Shown piece after piece: positions 48,877 to 60,800 of a stretch of DNA of 64,000 bases. Below the pieces are notes generated by a model. The model was not told the origin of the DNA, did not search any database, and saw only the letters and a list, made by a program, of their open reading frames with translations. The stretch is from NCBI GenBank assembly GCA_963662155.1, contig OY759262.1, positions 66,486,703-66,550,702 on the forward strand, in the 5' to 3' direction. Numbering within the stretch: the first letter of the stretch is position 1; each line of letters starts with the position of its first letter. Source of the stretch: Lamellibrachia columna. Lineage: Eukaryota; Annelida; Polychaeta; Sabellida; Siboglinidae. Position numbers and translations under genes: made by a program.

Positions 48877-50060
48877 CTACTGGACAGCGGGCTGACCATG
48901 GAGAAACAGGTGAATGCAATATCGAAATCGTGTTTCTACCATATACGAAACATTGGCCAAGTCAGGCAATACATCACTGATGACGTCTGCAAGACTCTGA
49001 CCCAGGCACTGGTAAGATCTCGCCTGACTATGGAATGCCCTGCTGCAAGGTTCTCCACAGACACTAACTGAACGTTTGCAGATTGTGCAGAACTGCACTG
49101 CCCATCTGATTACATGGACACGCAAGAGCGAACATAATGCCTGTGTTACACGAACTGCACTGGCTTCTAGTAAAATATCAGCTTCTTTTCAAGATCAACA
49201 CTTGTACGTACAAGGTGTTTAATGGATCAACACTTGTACGTACAAGGTGTTTAATGGATCAACACTTGTACGTACAAGGTGTTTAATGGATCAACACTTG
49301 TACGTACAAGGTGTTTAATGGATCAACACTTGTACGTACAAGGTGTTTAATGGATCAACACTTGTACGTACAAGGTGTTTAATGGATCAACACTTGTACG
49401 TACAAGGTGTTTAATGGATCAACACTTGTACGTACAAGGTGTTTAATGGATCAACACTTGTACGTACAAGGTGTTAATGGATCAACACTTGTACGTACAA
49501 GGTGTTTAATGGATCAACACTGACATATATGAGCAATATGGTGAAGAAACATCAGCCAACTCGGTCATTACGATCAACAGAGAAGCCACTTCTCGTTGTA
49601 CAGCTGCCGTGGACTGTAACATATGGTGAACGTTGTTTTAGCCAACAAGCAGCCATACTATGGAATGACTTGCCTGAAAACATTAAAGGGAACAACAACA
49701 ACGACTGCTTGAAATCATATTATATTACATATTATAGTACAGAAAACTTGTTTCAACTGTGATCCAGACCACAGAAGGTGCAGCCCTGGGTTAACCTGGT
49801 GCTAAAATCGACACAGGCATCGACGACCACCATCCACCTAGGATCGAAGAAAGCTGTCAGCGTGGATACAGGTGATGTCGGCTCACAGTGTATTCGGCCC
49901 GTTGAATTCGAACAGCATTCTTTGAAAAGTTTGGCCTGCAACTATTGTAACATCGGCCTTACAGCACAACGGTAATAGTGATTTCAGCACAAACGATTGT
50001 GTAGCGAACACGTAAAGTTTAATGAGTGTCTTTCTGTGAATAAAGCATTCTATTTATTCT
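48877..50060 (+). pseudogene. Non-LTR retrotransposon RT C-terminal fragment
   Basis: Plus-strand coding remnants match the C-terminal part of CR1/jockey-type RTs in order: LDSGLTMEKQVNAISKSC, FYHIRNIGQVRQYITDDV, ALVRSRL, then TWTRKSEH, LHELHWLLVKYQLLFKI, and finally LPWTVTYGERCFSQQAAI with LWNDLPENIKG, ending at the stop near 49,760. Frames change at least twice (near 49,040 and 49,140). Sequence to about 50,060, with aataaag near 50,039, is a probable 3' UTR. The 5' end is truncated before the YADD block. It is a different family from the 14-kb element and contains a 32-bp array of its own coding sequence. Confidence 0.85.
49195..49518. repeat. 32-bp minisatellite inside RT fragment, about 10 copies
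   Basis: The unit runs atcaacacttgtacgtacaa then ggtgtttaatgg. It is derived from the RT coding segment INTCTYKVFNG. The array begins and ends at gatcaacact, so the ancestral gene had two 10-bp direct repeats 32 bp apart that could slip. The unit is nearly self-complementary (cttgtacgtacaag). One unit lacks a single T. Confidence 0.94.
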
Positions 50061-50452
50061 CTCGTTTGTTAAATGATTTATTTCCACATTAACCCAAAAC
50101 TGTTACGTTGTAACTGCTTTTATAGCTTTCGCTTCCTTTCGCATAAAATAGGGCGTTATATTGTTTTCCATTTTAACACGCAGTCAACGAGACAATCATT
50201 GGAACTTCTACAATTCGTTGTATCCTTAAAATTCACATCATATATTACACTGAAAACTATAATATTATATACAGTTGAATAATTTAAATAAATCAAATTA
50301 CAATTATCATATGTTGTTTCCATATTTCAGATTTTCATGCGTTTCTCCTCATCCGGGGAAATTCTCCCCAGTTTTTGTTTTTAATTAAATCAAATACAGA
50401 GCAATGACAGCGATAAGCAATTATTGCATTATGAATACAATGTAACCAACTG
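50061..50452. other. AT-rich spacer
   Basis: Unique AT-rich sequence following the RT fragment. No gene was recognised. Confidence 0.55.
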
Positions 50453-50572
50453 CATATGGTCTTTGATCTATACATATGGTCTTTGATCTATAGATATGGT
50501 CTTTGATCTATACATATGGTCTTTGATCTATACATATGGTCTTTGATCTATACATATGGCCTTTGATCTATA
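50453..50572. repeat. 20-bp repeat, 6 copies
   Basis: Perfect or near-perfect catatggtctttgatctata. Confidence 0.95.
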
Positions 50573-50949
50573 CAGTGTCTTTTATCAGATAATTCTGAAT
50601 GTGAAACATGGTCTTTTATTCACACCTGCTCACTGTACGGAACAAACAAAGCAGTGTATTTCAACAGTAGCTAGTTAAACTTAGCATCCCTCTGATGACA
50701 AGTACAGGAATAACAAACCCTTAAAGTGAAGGTTTATCAATTAATAGCTAGAACTGAGTAGATCTTGCATGTCACATCAGTCACCGAAATCACCAAGTCG
50801 AAACAACATGGCAGTTCAGCCAAATTCTCCATGGACCGAAATTGCCACCACCCACCAGCACAGCTCCTGCTATTGCGATGTTTACTTTCTGACTTAACCA
50901 TGAAAACGACCACCTAGAGCCGCCAAACTTCTCATATATTTACCATACA
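50573..50949. other. Non-repetitive spacer
   Basis: Unique sequence. A 29-codon plus frame starting at the atggcagttc near 50,809 has no supporting feature. Nothing else was recognised. Confidence 0.5.
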
Positions 50950-51122
50950 TATACACATGTCACGTGATCAAACATTACTCTTACTTCCATGTAATAATAC
51001 AACAAAAAAGCTAGCTATATCTTCTACGCCTAGCTCTGCAAAGCTAGGCATAGGAATTGAATTTTTTATTTTTATCTTTATTTGGAAGTAGAAGTAATGT
51101 TTGACCACATCACATGTGTATA
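50950..51122. mobile_element. Foldback / MITE-like hairpin element
   Basis: The arms 50,950-50,989 and 51,083-51,122 are inverted repeats of about 40 bp with few mismatches (left contains tcaaacattact, right agtaatgtttga). In the middle, tacgcctagct (51,025-51,035) and agctaggcata (51,042-51,052) form a second hairpin with a 6-nt loop. The whole 173 bp can fold into one long imperfect hairpin. Weak arm similarity extends outward by about 20 bp. No clear target duplication was found. A MITE is likeliest. A hairpin RNA precursor cannot be excluded. Confidence 0.65.
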
Positions 51123-51363
51123 CGTGTAAGGTATTGTAGATATATACATCACCATCACTCACTATAGTAACGCGAGTGAAACTATACTGAAGCATTGCAC
51201 AGAAATCACTGATTGAATGTAAACCCATATCATCATTGGCGTCACAAAACCTTTATATACAGTAAGGTATACATGTTTATTGCATGCGTTGATGCATGTT
51301 AGTGACTCACAGGTAAATATAATATAAATGTGAATTTACATAAGTTTGGCTGGGTTGAATCTG

Positions 51364-52602
51364 ACAGAGGGACATATACTGACACTGCCAGAAGTGTCAC
51401 TGTCTACTGACAGAAGGACACTGCCAGAAGTGTCGCTGTCCCCTGACAGAAGGACATATACTGAATCCGCCATAAGCTTCACTGTCCTTTGACAGAAGGA
51501 CACATATTAACACTGCCAGATGTGACACTGTCCCCAACAGAAAGACACATACTGACACTGCCAGAAGTGTCACTGTCCCCAACAGAAAGACACATACTGA
51601 CACTGCCAGAAGCATCACTATTTCAGACAGAAAGACACATACTGATGCATCACTATCTCCGACAGAAAGACACGTACTGACACTGCCAGAAGCGTCACTG
51701 TCCCTGACAGAAAAACACATACTGACACTGCCAGAAGCATCACTGTCCCTGACAGAAAGACACATACTGACACTGCCAGAAGTGTCACTGTCTCCGACAG
51801 AAAGACACATACTGACACTGCCAGAAGCGTCACTATCTCCAACAGAAAGACACGTACTGACACTGCCAGAAGCGTCACTGTCCCTGACAGAAAAACACAT
51901 ACTGACACTGCCAGAAGCATCACTGTCCCCAACAGAAAGACACATGCTGATACTGCCAGAAGTGTCACTGTCTCCGACAGAAAGACACATGCTGACACAG
52001 AAGTGTCACTGTCCCTGACAGAAAGACACATACTGATACTGCCAGACGTGTCACTGTCTCCGACAGAAAGACACATGCTGACACTGCCAGAATCATTACT
52101 GTCTCCAACAGAAAGACACATACCAACACTGCCAGAAGCATCACTATCTCCAACAGAAAGACACATACTGACACTGCCAGAAGCATCACTGTCTCCGACA
52201 TAAAGACACATACTGACACTGCCAGAAGCATCACTGTCCCTGACAGAAAGACACATACCAACACTGCCAGAAGCATCACTATCTCCAACAGAAAGACACA
52301 TACTGACACTGCCAGAAGCATCACTGTCTCCGACATAAAGACACATACTGACACTGCCAGAAGCATCACTGTCTCCAACAGAAAGACACATACCGACACT
52401 GCCAGAAGCGTCACTATCTCCAACAGAAAGACACATACCGACACTGCCAGAAGCATCACTGTCTCCGACAGAAAGACACATACTGACACTGCCAGAAGCA
52501 TCACTGTCCCTGACAGAAAGACACATACCGACACTGCCAGAAGCATCACTATCTCCGACAGAAAGACACATACTGACACTGCCAAATGTGTCACAGTCCA
52601 GT
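51364..52602. repeat. 45-bp minisatellite, about 27 copies
   Basis: The landmark cagaaagacacatactgaca recurs every 45 bp with ctgccagaagcatcactgtc. Linkers vary among tccctga, tctccga, tccccaa and tatctcc. A block near 52,130-52,230 recurs at about 52,260-52,360. The 15-codon period yields minus frames up to 317 codons (GDSDASGSVSMCLSV), which are artefacts. One unit near 51,630 is shortened. Confidence 0.95.
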
Positions 52603-53222
52603 GATGTGCGTGGGGGTCATGTCTGCATATAGTTCCTGTGAATTTGGCAGCATTGAGACAACCCCTTAAGTCTGCCCCAATCTGTAGCAACTAATGAACA
52701 ATAACTGACACTACACTGTTCCTCCACTGCCTCAGATACTGGAGCATCTGATCGACTTGAGTTATAATTTATTCAACAGCTGCAGCCAATATATACAACA
52801 GGATGACATTTATAGCAGCATAATTATAAGAAAACATGCCAGTGAAGTCAATGCTATTATTTTATTTAAACCATTGAAAAAAGGCACTAACGAGTGTCAC
52901 AAAGATAGATCTAGAGACACTAATAGGTTATCTAATTGTGACCAACATATGGCTATGTCAGAGTCTTGGCTTTAAAAACATGACTGTTGGTAAGGAAATG
53001 TTCGGCTGCCACAGCAAAGAGCATTGATCACAGCCAATCAATACTGTGATATAAACACTGTGACCAAGTGGCAATTACAATATTATATGACACAGTGCCT
53101 GGTTCACGGCCCCTGGACAGACTCGTTATGTCACCTGGTACATCTAGGGACAGGTGCACACGCATAAACCACCTATCACTACCCACTATATGATTGGATT
53201 AGGCAATTTAGATTATTACTGA
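52603..53222. other. Non-repetitive spacer
   Basis: Unique sequence. A 72-codon plus frame at 52,757-52,975 (FNSCSQYIQQDDIYSSIIIR at its start) has mixed composition but no recognisable domain or splice context. Confidence 0.45.
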
Positions 53223-53712
53223 CGATGACAGTGCCGTAACCTTGTGTCAGACCACCTGATGAGATGACAACACACCTTAACCTTGTGTCAGACCACCTGA
53301 TGAGATGACAACACACCTTAACCTTGTGTCAGATCACCTGATGAGATGACAACACACCTTAACCTTGTGTCAGATCACCTGATGAGATGACAACACACCT
53401 TAACCTTGTGTCAGATCACCTGATGAGATGACAACACACCTTAACCTTGTGTCAGATCACCTGATGAGATGACAACACACCTTAACCTTGTGTCAGATCA
53501 CCTGATGAGATGACAGTGCCTTAACCTGGTGTCAGACCACCTGATGAGATGACAAAACATCGTAACCTTGTGTCAGATCACCTGATGAGATGACAGTGCC
53601 TTAACCTTGTGTCAGACCACCTGATGAGATGACAACACACCTTAACCTTGTGTCAGATCACCTGATGAGATGACAGTGCCTTAACCTTGTGTCAGGTCAC
53701 CTGATCAGATGA
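53223..53712. repeat. 41-bp minisatellite, 12 copies
   Basis: The landmark ttaaccttgtgtcagatcac recurs about every 41 bp with ctgatgagatgacaacacacc. A shorter linker form with gacagtgcc recurs toward the right. Confidence 0.94.
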
Positions 53713-54279
53713 CACATGCAGATGACAAAACAAATGACAGGGACAGATGATTAGGATAGATGACGCGTCTAGTGCCACGTCACTGGCCACTCAGTGCGCC
53801 GACAACTTCTCACTTTCACCTGTGTAGCTTCAACACCATGTCAAGGACACAGTCATTATGACGACACACCTGATGACAACACAGAGACGAACGGATGGAC
53901 GGACAGATGGACGGACGTGGACAAGCGACATACCGACACGTTAGATGCAGTCTCTCTCTATCTCTCTCTCTCTCTCGCAATCACAGACAGTATTGATTAA
54001 CATTTCTAATTAATTTAATCCATGTAAAACAAAGTGCTTTATGCATTACTGTGGTAATATGATCTCGCATGTGTGTGTGTGTGTGCGCGTGTATGACTGC
54101 GTGCCTTGAGGTGCACGCATGAATGTTGGCATGCATCCATGTGTAATGATGGTAATTCACATGATTATTTCTGGACATTCGCAGATGTCTGCATATCACA
54201 ATTACTCAACATTCATAGAATCTACTTTTGCATAGAATTATATTTATTTTAAAACATCTCACCAGCACCTTTCTTCTCC
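53713..54279. other. Spacer with TC and TG microsatellites
   Basis: A ggacggacagat-type tract lies near 53,890, (tc)n at 53,951-53,976 and (tg)n with gcgcg at 54,069-54,092. No gene was recognised. Confidence 0.6.
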
Positions 54280-55625
54280 CCCATACACCCACCATTTCAA
54301 CCCCCCACCCATCTTTCTCTCCCCCATACACCCACCTTTCTCTCCCCCATAAACCTACCTTTCTCTCCCCCTTACACCCACCTTTCTCTTCCCCCATACA
54401 CCCACGTTTCTCTCCCACATACACCTACCTTTCTCTCGGCCATACAGCCACCTTTCTCTTCCCCCATACACCCACGTTTCTCTCCCACATACACCTACCT
54501 TTCTCTCGGCCATACAGCCACCTTTCTCTCCCCCATACACCCACCTTTCTCTCCCCCATAAACCTACCTTTCTCTCCCCCATACACCCACCTTTCTCTCC
54601 CCCATACACCCACCTTTCTCTCCCCCATACACCCACCTTTCTCTCCCCCATACACCCACCTTTCTCTCCCCATACACCCACCTTTCTCTCCCCATACACC
54701 CACCTTTCTCTCCCCCTTACACCCACCTTTCTCTCTACCACACACACCCACCTTTCTCTACCCCATAAACCTACCTTTCTCTCCCCCATACACCCACCTT
54801 TCTCTCCCCCATACACCCACCTTTCTCTCCCCCCATACACCCACCTTTCTCTCCCCCATACACCCACCTTTCTCTCTACCACACACCCACCTTTCTCTAC
54901 CCAATACACCCACCTTTCTATCCCCCAGACACCCACCTTTCTCTCCTCCATACACCCACCTTTCTCTCTACCACACACACCCACCTTTCTCTACCCAATA
55001 CACCCACCTTTCTATCCCCCAGACACCCACCTTTCTCTCTACCACACACACCCACCTATCTCTCCCCCAGACACCCACCTTTCTCTCCCCCATACACCTA
55101 CCTTTCTCTCCCCCATACACCCACCTTTCTCTCCCCCATACACCCACTTTTCTCTCCCCCATACACTTACCTTTCTCTCCCCCCATACACCCACTTTTCT
55201 CTCCCCCACACACCCACCTTTCTCTTCCCCCATACACCCACCTTTCTCTCTACCACGCACATACACCTTTCTCTACCCAATACATCCACCTTTCTCTCCC
55301 CATACACCCACCTTTCTCTCCCCATACCCCCACATTTCTCTATCCAATACAGCCACCTTTCTCTCCCCCATACACCCACATCTCTCTATCCAATACAGCC
55401 ACCTTTCTCTCCCCCATACACCCACATCTCTCTATCCAATACAGCCACCTTTCTCTCCCCCATACACCCACATTTCTCTATCCAATACAGCCACCTTTCT
55501 CTCCCCCATACACCCACATCTCTCTATCCAATACAGCCACCTTTCTCTCCCCCATACACCCACATTTCTCTATCCAATACAGCCACCTTTCTCTCCCTCA
55601 TACACACAACAGCCACATTTCTGTC
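54280..55625. repeat. 24-bp pyrimidine-rich minisatellite, about 56 copies
   Basis: Units are cctttctctcccccatacac followed by ccac. The right end becomes a regular 48-bp dimer alternating with ctctatccaatacagccac. The eight-codon period gives a 512-codon plus frame (PHTPTFLS) and glycine-rich minus frames, all artefacts. Confidence 0.95.
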
Positions 55626-55694
55626 CCTAAAAATAGCAACCTTTCCCCCCCCCACACACATAATTTATACATGATGTTGATGGCTGTCTCTTAC

Positions 55695-55772
55695 CTTGTT
55701 TTGGTCCTTCCAGTACAGAATGTACCCCTTGGGGTCAACCTTGAGGGTGACTGGCACCCCCACTGAGTTCTC
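55695..55772 (-). CDS. Phospholipase C-beta exon (N-terminal PH domain)
   Basis: On the minus strand a pyrimidine-rich acceptor (gtgttgttttgtag) precedes 78 bp that end at a consensus donor (aag then gtaaga). The 26 codons are in phase 0 at both ends. They read ENSVGVPVTLK followed by VDPKGYILYWKDQNK. The DPxG...YWxDQNK pattern is characteristic of the PH domain near the N-terminus of PLC-beta enzymes, the Gq-activated phosphodiesterases that cleave PIP2 to IP3 and diacylglycerol at the plasma membrane. No other exon was found: the preceding exon should lie beyond 64,000 and the next below 1, unless missed. The paralogue cannot be settled from 26 residues. Confidence 0.78.
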
Positions 55773-56267
55773 CTACAAAACAACACAACTGTTGTTTAAC
55801 CATAGACTTCCCTGGTGGTGGCATGTGGTACTAAACCACAACAAACATCTGTGTAAATTTTATGGCAACAGTACACTGTAGGGTTAGGGTTAACTCTAAC
55901 CCATCAATATAATCATGAATAAAACTTGTTTCTTAGGGAAAATATGTTTTTCTCTCTATGGCATAATGACATTTCAGAAAGATTGCTGGCAACTGTCAAA
56001 GATGTAATCTACCATAGTAGTTGTTGAAATCTGGTTTGAACATTTAAAGAAAATAAATTATGTCAATTGACTATTGATGCTGTACAAAAATACAACTGCG
56101 ATGGCACAAAAATTATGTTATCAGCATTCTTTCAAACATATCACAATTAAAAAAACTAAAACATGATTCTTTATATAGGTTCCACTTTGTATCAAATGAA
56201 ACATCAAGAGGGCCTGTGTAGCAGTGTCCTCGTGCAGCCAATAAAACACACCACTGCATGGAACATG
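55773..56267. other. Intronic spacer with telomere-like hairpin
   Basis: Unique AT-rich sequence 5' of the PLC-beta exon (gene orientation minus). It contains tagggttagggttaa followed by ctctaaccc at 55,879-55,902, two TTAGGG-like units and an inverted copy that can form a small hairpin. No further exon was recognised. Confidence 0.6.
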
Positions 56268-57190
56268 GCAAACACAACATGACTAGTCTGAGACAACCCA
56301 CACTGTAGAAACACATGACTAGTCTGAGACAACCCACGCTGTAGAAACACATGACTAGTCTGAGACAACCCACGCTGTAGAAACACAACATGACTAGTCT
56401 GAGACAACCCACGCTGTAGAAACACAACATGACTAGTCTGAGACAACCCATGCTGTAGAAACACAACATGACTAGTCTGAGACAACCCACTCTGTAGAAA
56501 CACAACATGACTAGTCTGAGACAACCCACACTGTAGAAACACAACATGACTAGTCTGAGACAACCCACGCTGTAGAAACACAACATGACTAGTCTGAGAC
56601 AACCCACGCTGTAGAAACACAACATGACTAGTCTGAGACAACCCACGCTGTAGAAACACAACATGACTAGTCTGAGACAACCCACTCTGTAGAAACACAA
56701 CATGACTAGTCTGAGACAACCCACACTGTAGAAACACAACATGACTAGTCTAAGACAACCCACGCTGTAGAAACACAACATGACTAGTCTGAGACAACCC
56801 ACTCTGTAGAAACACAACATGACCAGTCTAAGACAACCCACGCTGTAGAAACACAACATGACTAGTCTGAGACAACCCACGCTGTAGAAACACAACATGA
56901 CCAGTCTGAGACAACCCACACTGTAGAAACACAACATGACTAGTCTGAGACAACCCACACTGTAGAAACACAACATGACCAGTCTGAGACAACCCACACT
57001 GTAGAAACACAACATGACTAGTCTGAGACAACCCACGCTGTAGAAACACAACATGACTAGTCTGAGACAACCCACACTGTAGAAACACAACATGACTAGT
57101 CTGAGACAACCCACGCTGTAGAAACACAACATGACTAGTCTGAGACAACCCACGCTGTAGAAACACAACATGACTAGTCTGAGACAACCC
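56268..57190. repeat. 39-bp minisatellite, about 24 copies
   Basis: The landmark catgactagtctgagacaac recurs every 39 bp (36 bp in the first two units, lacking aac), followed by ccacgctgtagaaacac. The base after ccac varies (g, a, t). The thirteen-codon period yields a 364-codon minus frame (VGCLRLVMLCFYS), an artefact. The unit contains actagt, an SpeI-type palindrome. Confidence 0.95.
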
Positions 57191-57535
57191 ACTTTAGCCT
57201 GAGACAAGCAGTCTAGCCTTTATGTCATGGAATAAACCAGTCACAGGGGTAATGAAATCGTCAAATGATCAGTATGAACGATTGTCTCAACGTTTAGTCT
57301 TCTCAAGTGTAAAATCCAATAAACACTGGACTAGTGCAGAAGTGCCTTGAGTGCACTAAAACTATTCGCACTACTGCACTACCGCACTACCGCACTACTG
57401 AACTATTGCTTCCGAAGACAGATAAATCTTCGTGACTAATAAACCATCTACACACCAGTCCTCATGGGATCAGTTTGTAGAGAACAAACAAATAAGAACT
57501 AAGAAAGAAATAAGGATGACACTAGTATTATTGCA
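57191..57535. other. Intronic spacer with short gcactacc repeats
   Basis: Unique sequence apart from a short run of gcactacc/gcactact near 57,368-57,402. No exon was recognised. Confidence 0.55.
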
Positions 57536-57713
57536 ACCGCCCTGGTTACCCACCACGCCCTGGTTACCCCTCACGCCCTGGTTACCCCCCATGCCCTGGT
57601 TACCCCCCACGCCCTGGTTACCCCCCACGCCCTGGTTACCCCAACGCTCTGGTTACTCCCACGCCCTAGTTACCCCCACGCCCTGGTTACCCCCCATGCC
57701 CTGGTTACCCTGT
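57536..57713. repeat. 18-bp minisatellite, 10 copies
   Basis: Units are ccctggttaccccccacg with acgcc/atgcc and 17-bp variants. Confidence 0.94.
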
Positions 57714-57875
57714 TAAAAAGCAAGGGTATTTAAAGAAGTGGTGGTTTCCTGCAGTACATTTCTTACAACCTTCCACGACAGAAAGATATTCACTTAATGT
57801 GAGTAGCAGTGAACCCACTTATGGAGTACATTACACAAACATGTAAGCTTTGACTCTTTGGTCTGTGAGGTTCAC

Positions 57876-60800
57876 AAAAGACAAAGTATATCATGTTGTA
57901 CAGTATAAACTATAACTATTTGTATGGTCAGTATATCTATATCATGTTGTACAGTATAAACTATAACTATTTGTATGGTCAGTATATCTATATCATGTTT
58001 TAGAGTATAAGCTATAACTATTTGTATGGTCAGTATATCTATATCATGTTGTACAGTATAAACTATAACTATTTGTATGGTCAGTATATCTATATCATGT
58101 TGTACAGTATAAACTATAACTATTTGTATGGTCAGTATATCTATATCATGTTGTACAGTATAAACTATAACTATTTGTATGGTCAGTATATCTATATCAT
58201 GTTGTACAGTATAAACTATAACTATTTGTATGGTCAGTATATCTATATCATGTTGTACAGTATAAACTATAACTATTTGTATGGTCAGTATATCTATATC
58301 ATGTTGTACAGTATAAACTATAACTATTTGTATGGTCAGTATATCTATATCATGTTGTACAGTATAAACTATAACTATTTGTATGGTCAGTATATCTATA
58401 TCATGTTGTACAGTATAAACTATAACTATTTGTATGGTCAGTATATCTATATCATGTTGTACAGTATAAACTATAACTATTTGTATGGTCAGTATATCTA
58501 TATCATGTTGTACAGTATAAACTATAACTATTTGTATGGTCAGTATATCTATATCATGTTGTACAGTATAAACTAGGACTATTTGTATGGTCAGTATATC
58601 TATATCATGTTGTACAGTATAAACTATGACTATTTGTATGGTCAGTATATCTATATCATGTTGTAGAGTATAAACTATGACTATTTGTATGGTCAGTATA
58701 TCTATATCATGTTGTAGAGTATAAAATATGACTATTTGTATGGTCAGTATATCTATATCATGTTGTAGAGTATAAACTATGACTATTTGTATGGTCAGTA
58801 TATCTATATCATGTTGTACAGTATAAAATATGACTATTTGTATGGTCAGTATATCTATATCATGTTGTAGAGTATAAACTATAACTATTTGTATGGTCAG
58901 TATATCTATATCATGTTGTACAGTATAAACTATAACTATTTGTATGGTCAGTATATCTATATCATGTTGTACAGTATAAACTATAACTATTTGTATGGTC
59001 AGTATATCTATATCATGTTGTACAGTATAAACTATAACTATTTGTATGGTCAGTATATCTATATCATGTTGTACAGTATAAACTATAACTATTTGTATGG
59101 TCAGTATATCTATATCATGTTGTACAGTATAAACTATAACTATTTGTATGGTCAGTATATCTATATCATGTTGTACAGTATAAACTATAACTATTTGTAT
59201 GGTCAGTATATCTATATCATGTTGTACAGTATAAACTATAACTATTTGTATGGTCAGTATATCTATATCATGTTGTACAGTATAAACTATAACTATTTGT
59301 ATGGTCAGTATATCTATATCATGTTGTACAGTATAAACTATAACTATTTGTATGGTCAGTATATCTATATCATGTTGTACAGTATAAACTATAACTATTT
59401 GTATGGTCAGTATATCTATATCATGTTGTACAGTATAAACTATAACTATTTGTATGGTCAGTATATCTATATCATGTTGTACAGTATAAACTATAACTAT
59501 TTGTATGGTCAGTATATCTATATCATGTTGTACAGTATAAACTAGGACTATTTGTATGGTCAGTATATCTATATCATGTTGTACAGTATAAACTATGACT
59601 ATTTGTATGGTCAGTATATCTATATCATGTTGTAGAGTATAAACTATGACTATTTGTATGGTCAGTATATCTATATCATGTTGTAGAGTATAAAATATGA
59701 CTATTTGTATGGTCAGTATATCTATATCATGTTGTAGAGTATAAACTATGACTATTTGTATGGTCAGTATATCTATATCATGTTGTACAGTATAAAATAT
59801 GACTATTTGTATGGTCAGTATATCTATATCATGTTGTAGAGTATAAACTATAACTATTTGTATGGTCAGTATATCTATATCATGTTGTACAGTATAAACT
59901 ATAACTATTTGTATGGTCAGTATATCTATATCATGTTGTACAGTATAAACTATAACTATTTGTATGGTCAGTATATCTATATCATGTTGTACAGTATAAA
60001 CTATAACTATTTGTATGGTCAGTATATCTATATCATGTTGTACAGTATAAACTATAACTATTTGTATGGTCAGTATATCTATATCATGTTGTACAGTATA
60101 AACTATAACTATTTGTATGGTCAGTATATCTATATCATGTTGTACAGTATAAACTATAACTATTTGTATGGTCAGTATATCTATATCTATATCATGTTGT
60201 AGAGTATAAACTATAACTATTTGTATGGTCAGTATATCTATATCATGTTGTACAGTATAAACTATAACTATTTGTATGGTCAGTATATCTATATCATGTT
60301 GTAGAGTATAAACTACGACTATTTGTATGGTCAGTATATCTATATCATGTTGTAGAGTATAAACTATAACTATTTGTATGGTCAGTATATCTATATCATT
60401 TTGTACAGTATAAACTATGACTATTTGTATGGTCAGTATATCTATATCATATTGTACAGTATAAACTATGACTATTTGTATGGTCAGTATATCTATATCA
60501 TGTTGTACAGTATAAACTGTATTTATTTGTGTGGTCAGTATATCTATATCATGTTGTACAGTATAAACTATAACTATTTGTATGGTCAGTATATCTATAT
60601 CATTTTGTACAGTATAAACTATGACTATTTGTATGGTCAGTATATCTATATCATATTGTACAGTATAAACTATGACTATTTGTATGGTCAGTATATCTAT
60701 ATCATGTTGTACAGTATAAACTGTATTTATTTGTGTGGTCAGTATATCTATATATAAAGTTGTAGAGTATAAACTATGACTATTTGTATTGTCAGTATAT

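Noticed and set aside
54228..55766. A 512-codon proline-rich (extensin-like) protein
   Set aside because: It is the 24-bp pyrimidine array in one frame, running into the PLC-beta exon from the opposite strand.
58022..60202. Tyrosine-rich membrane-like proteins of 114-218 residues
   Set aside because: They are the 51-bp (17-codon) period of an AT-rich array, each ending where one unit mutation introduces a stop.
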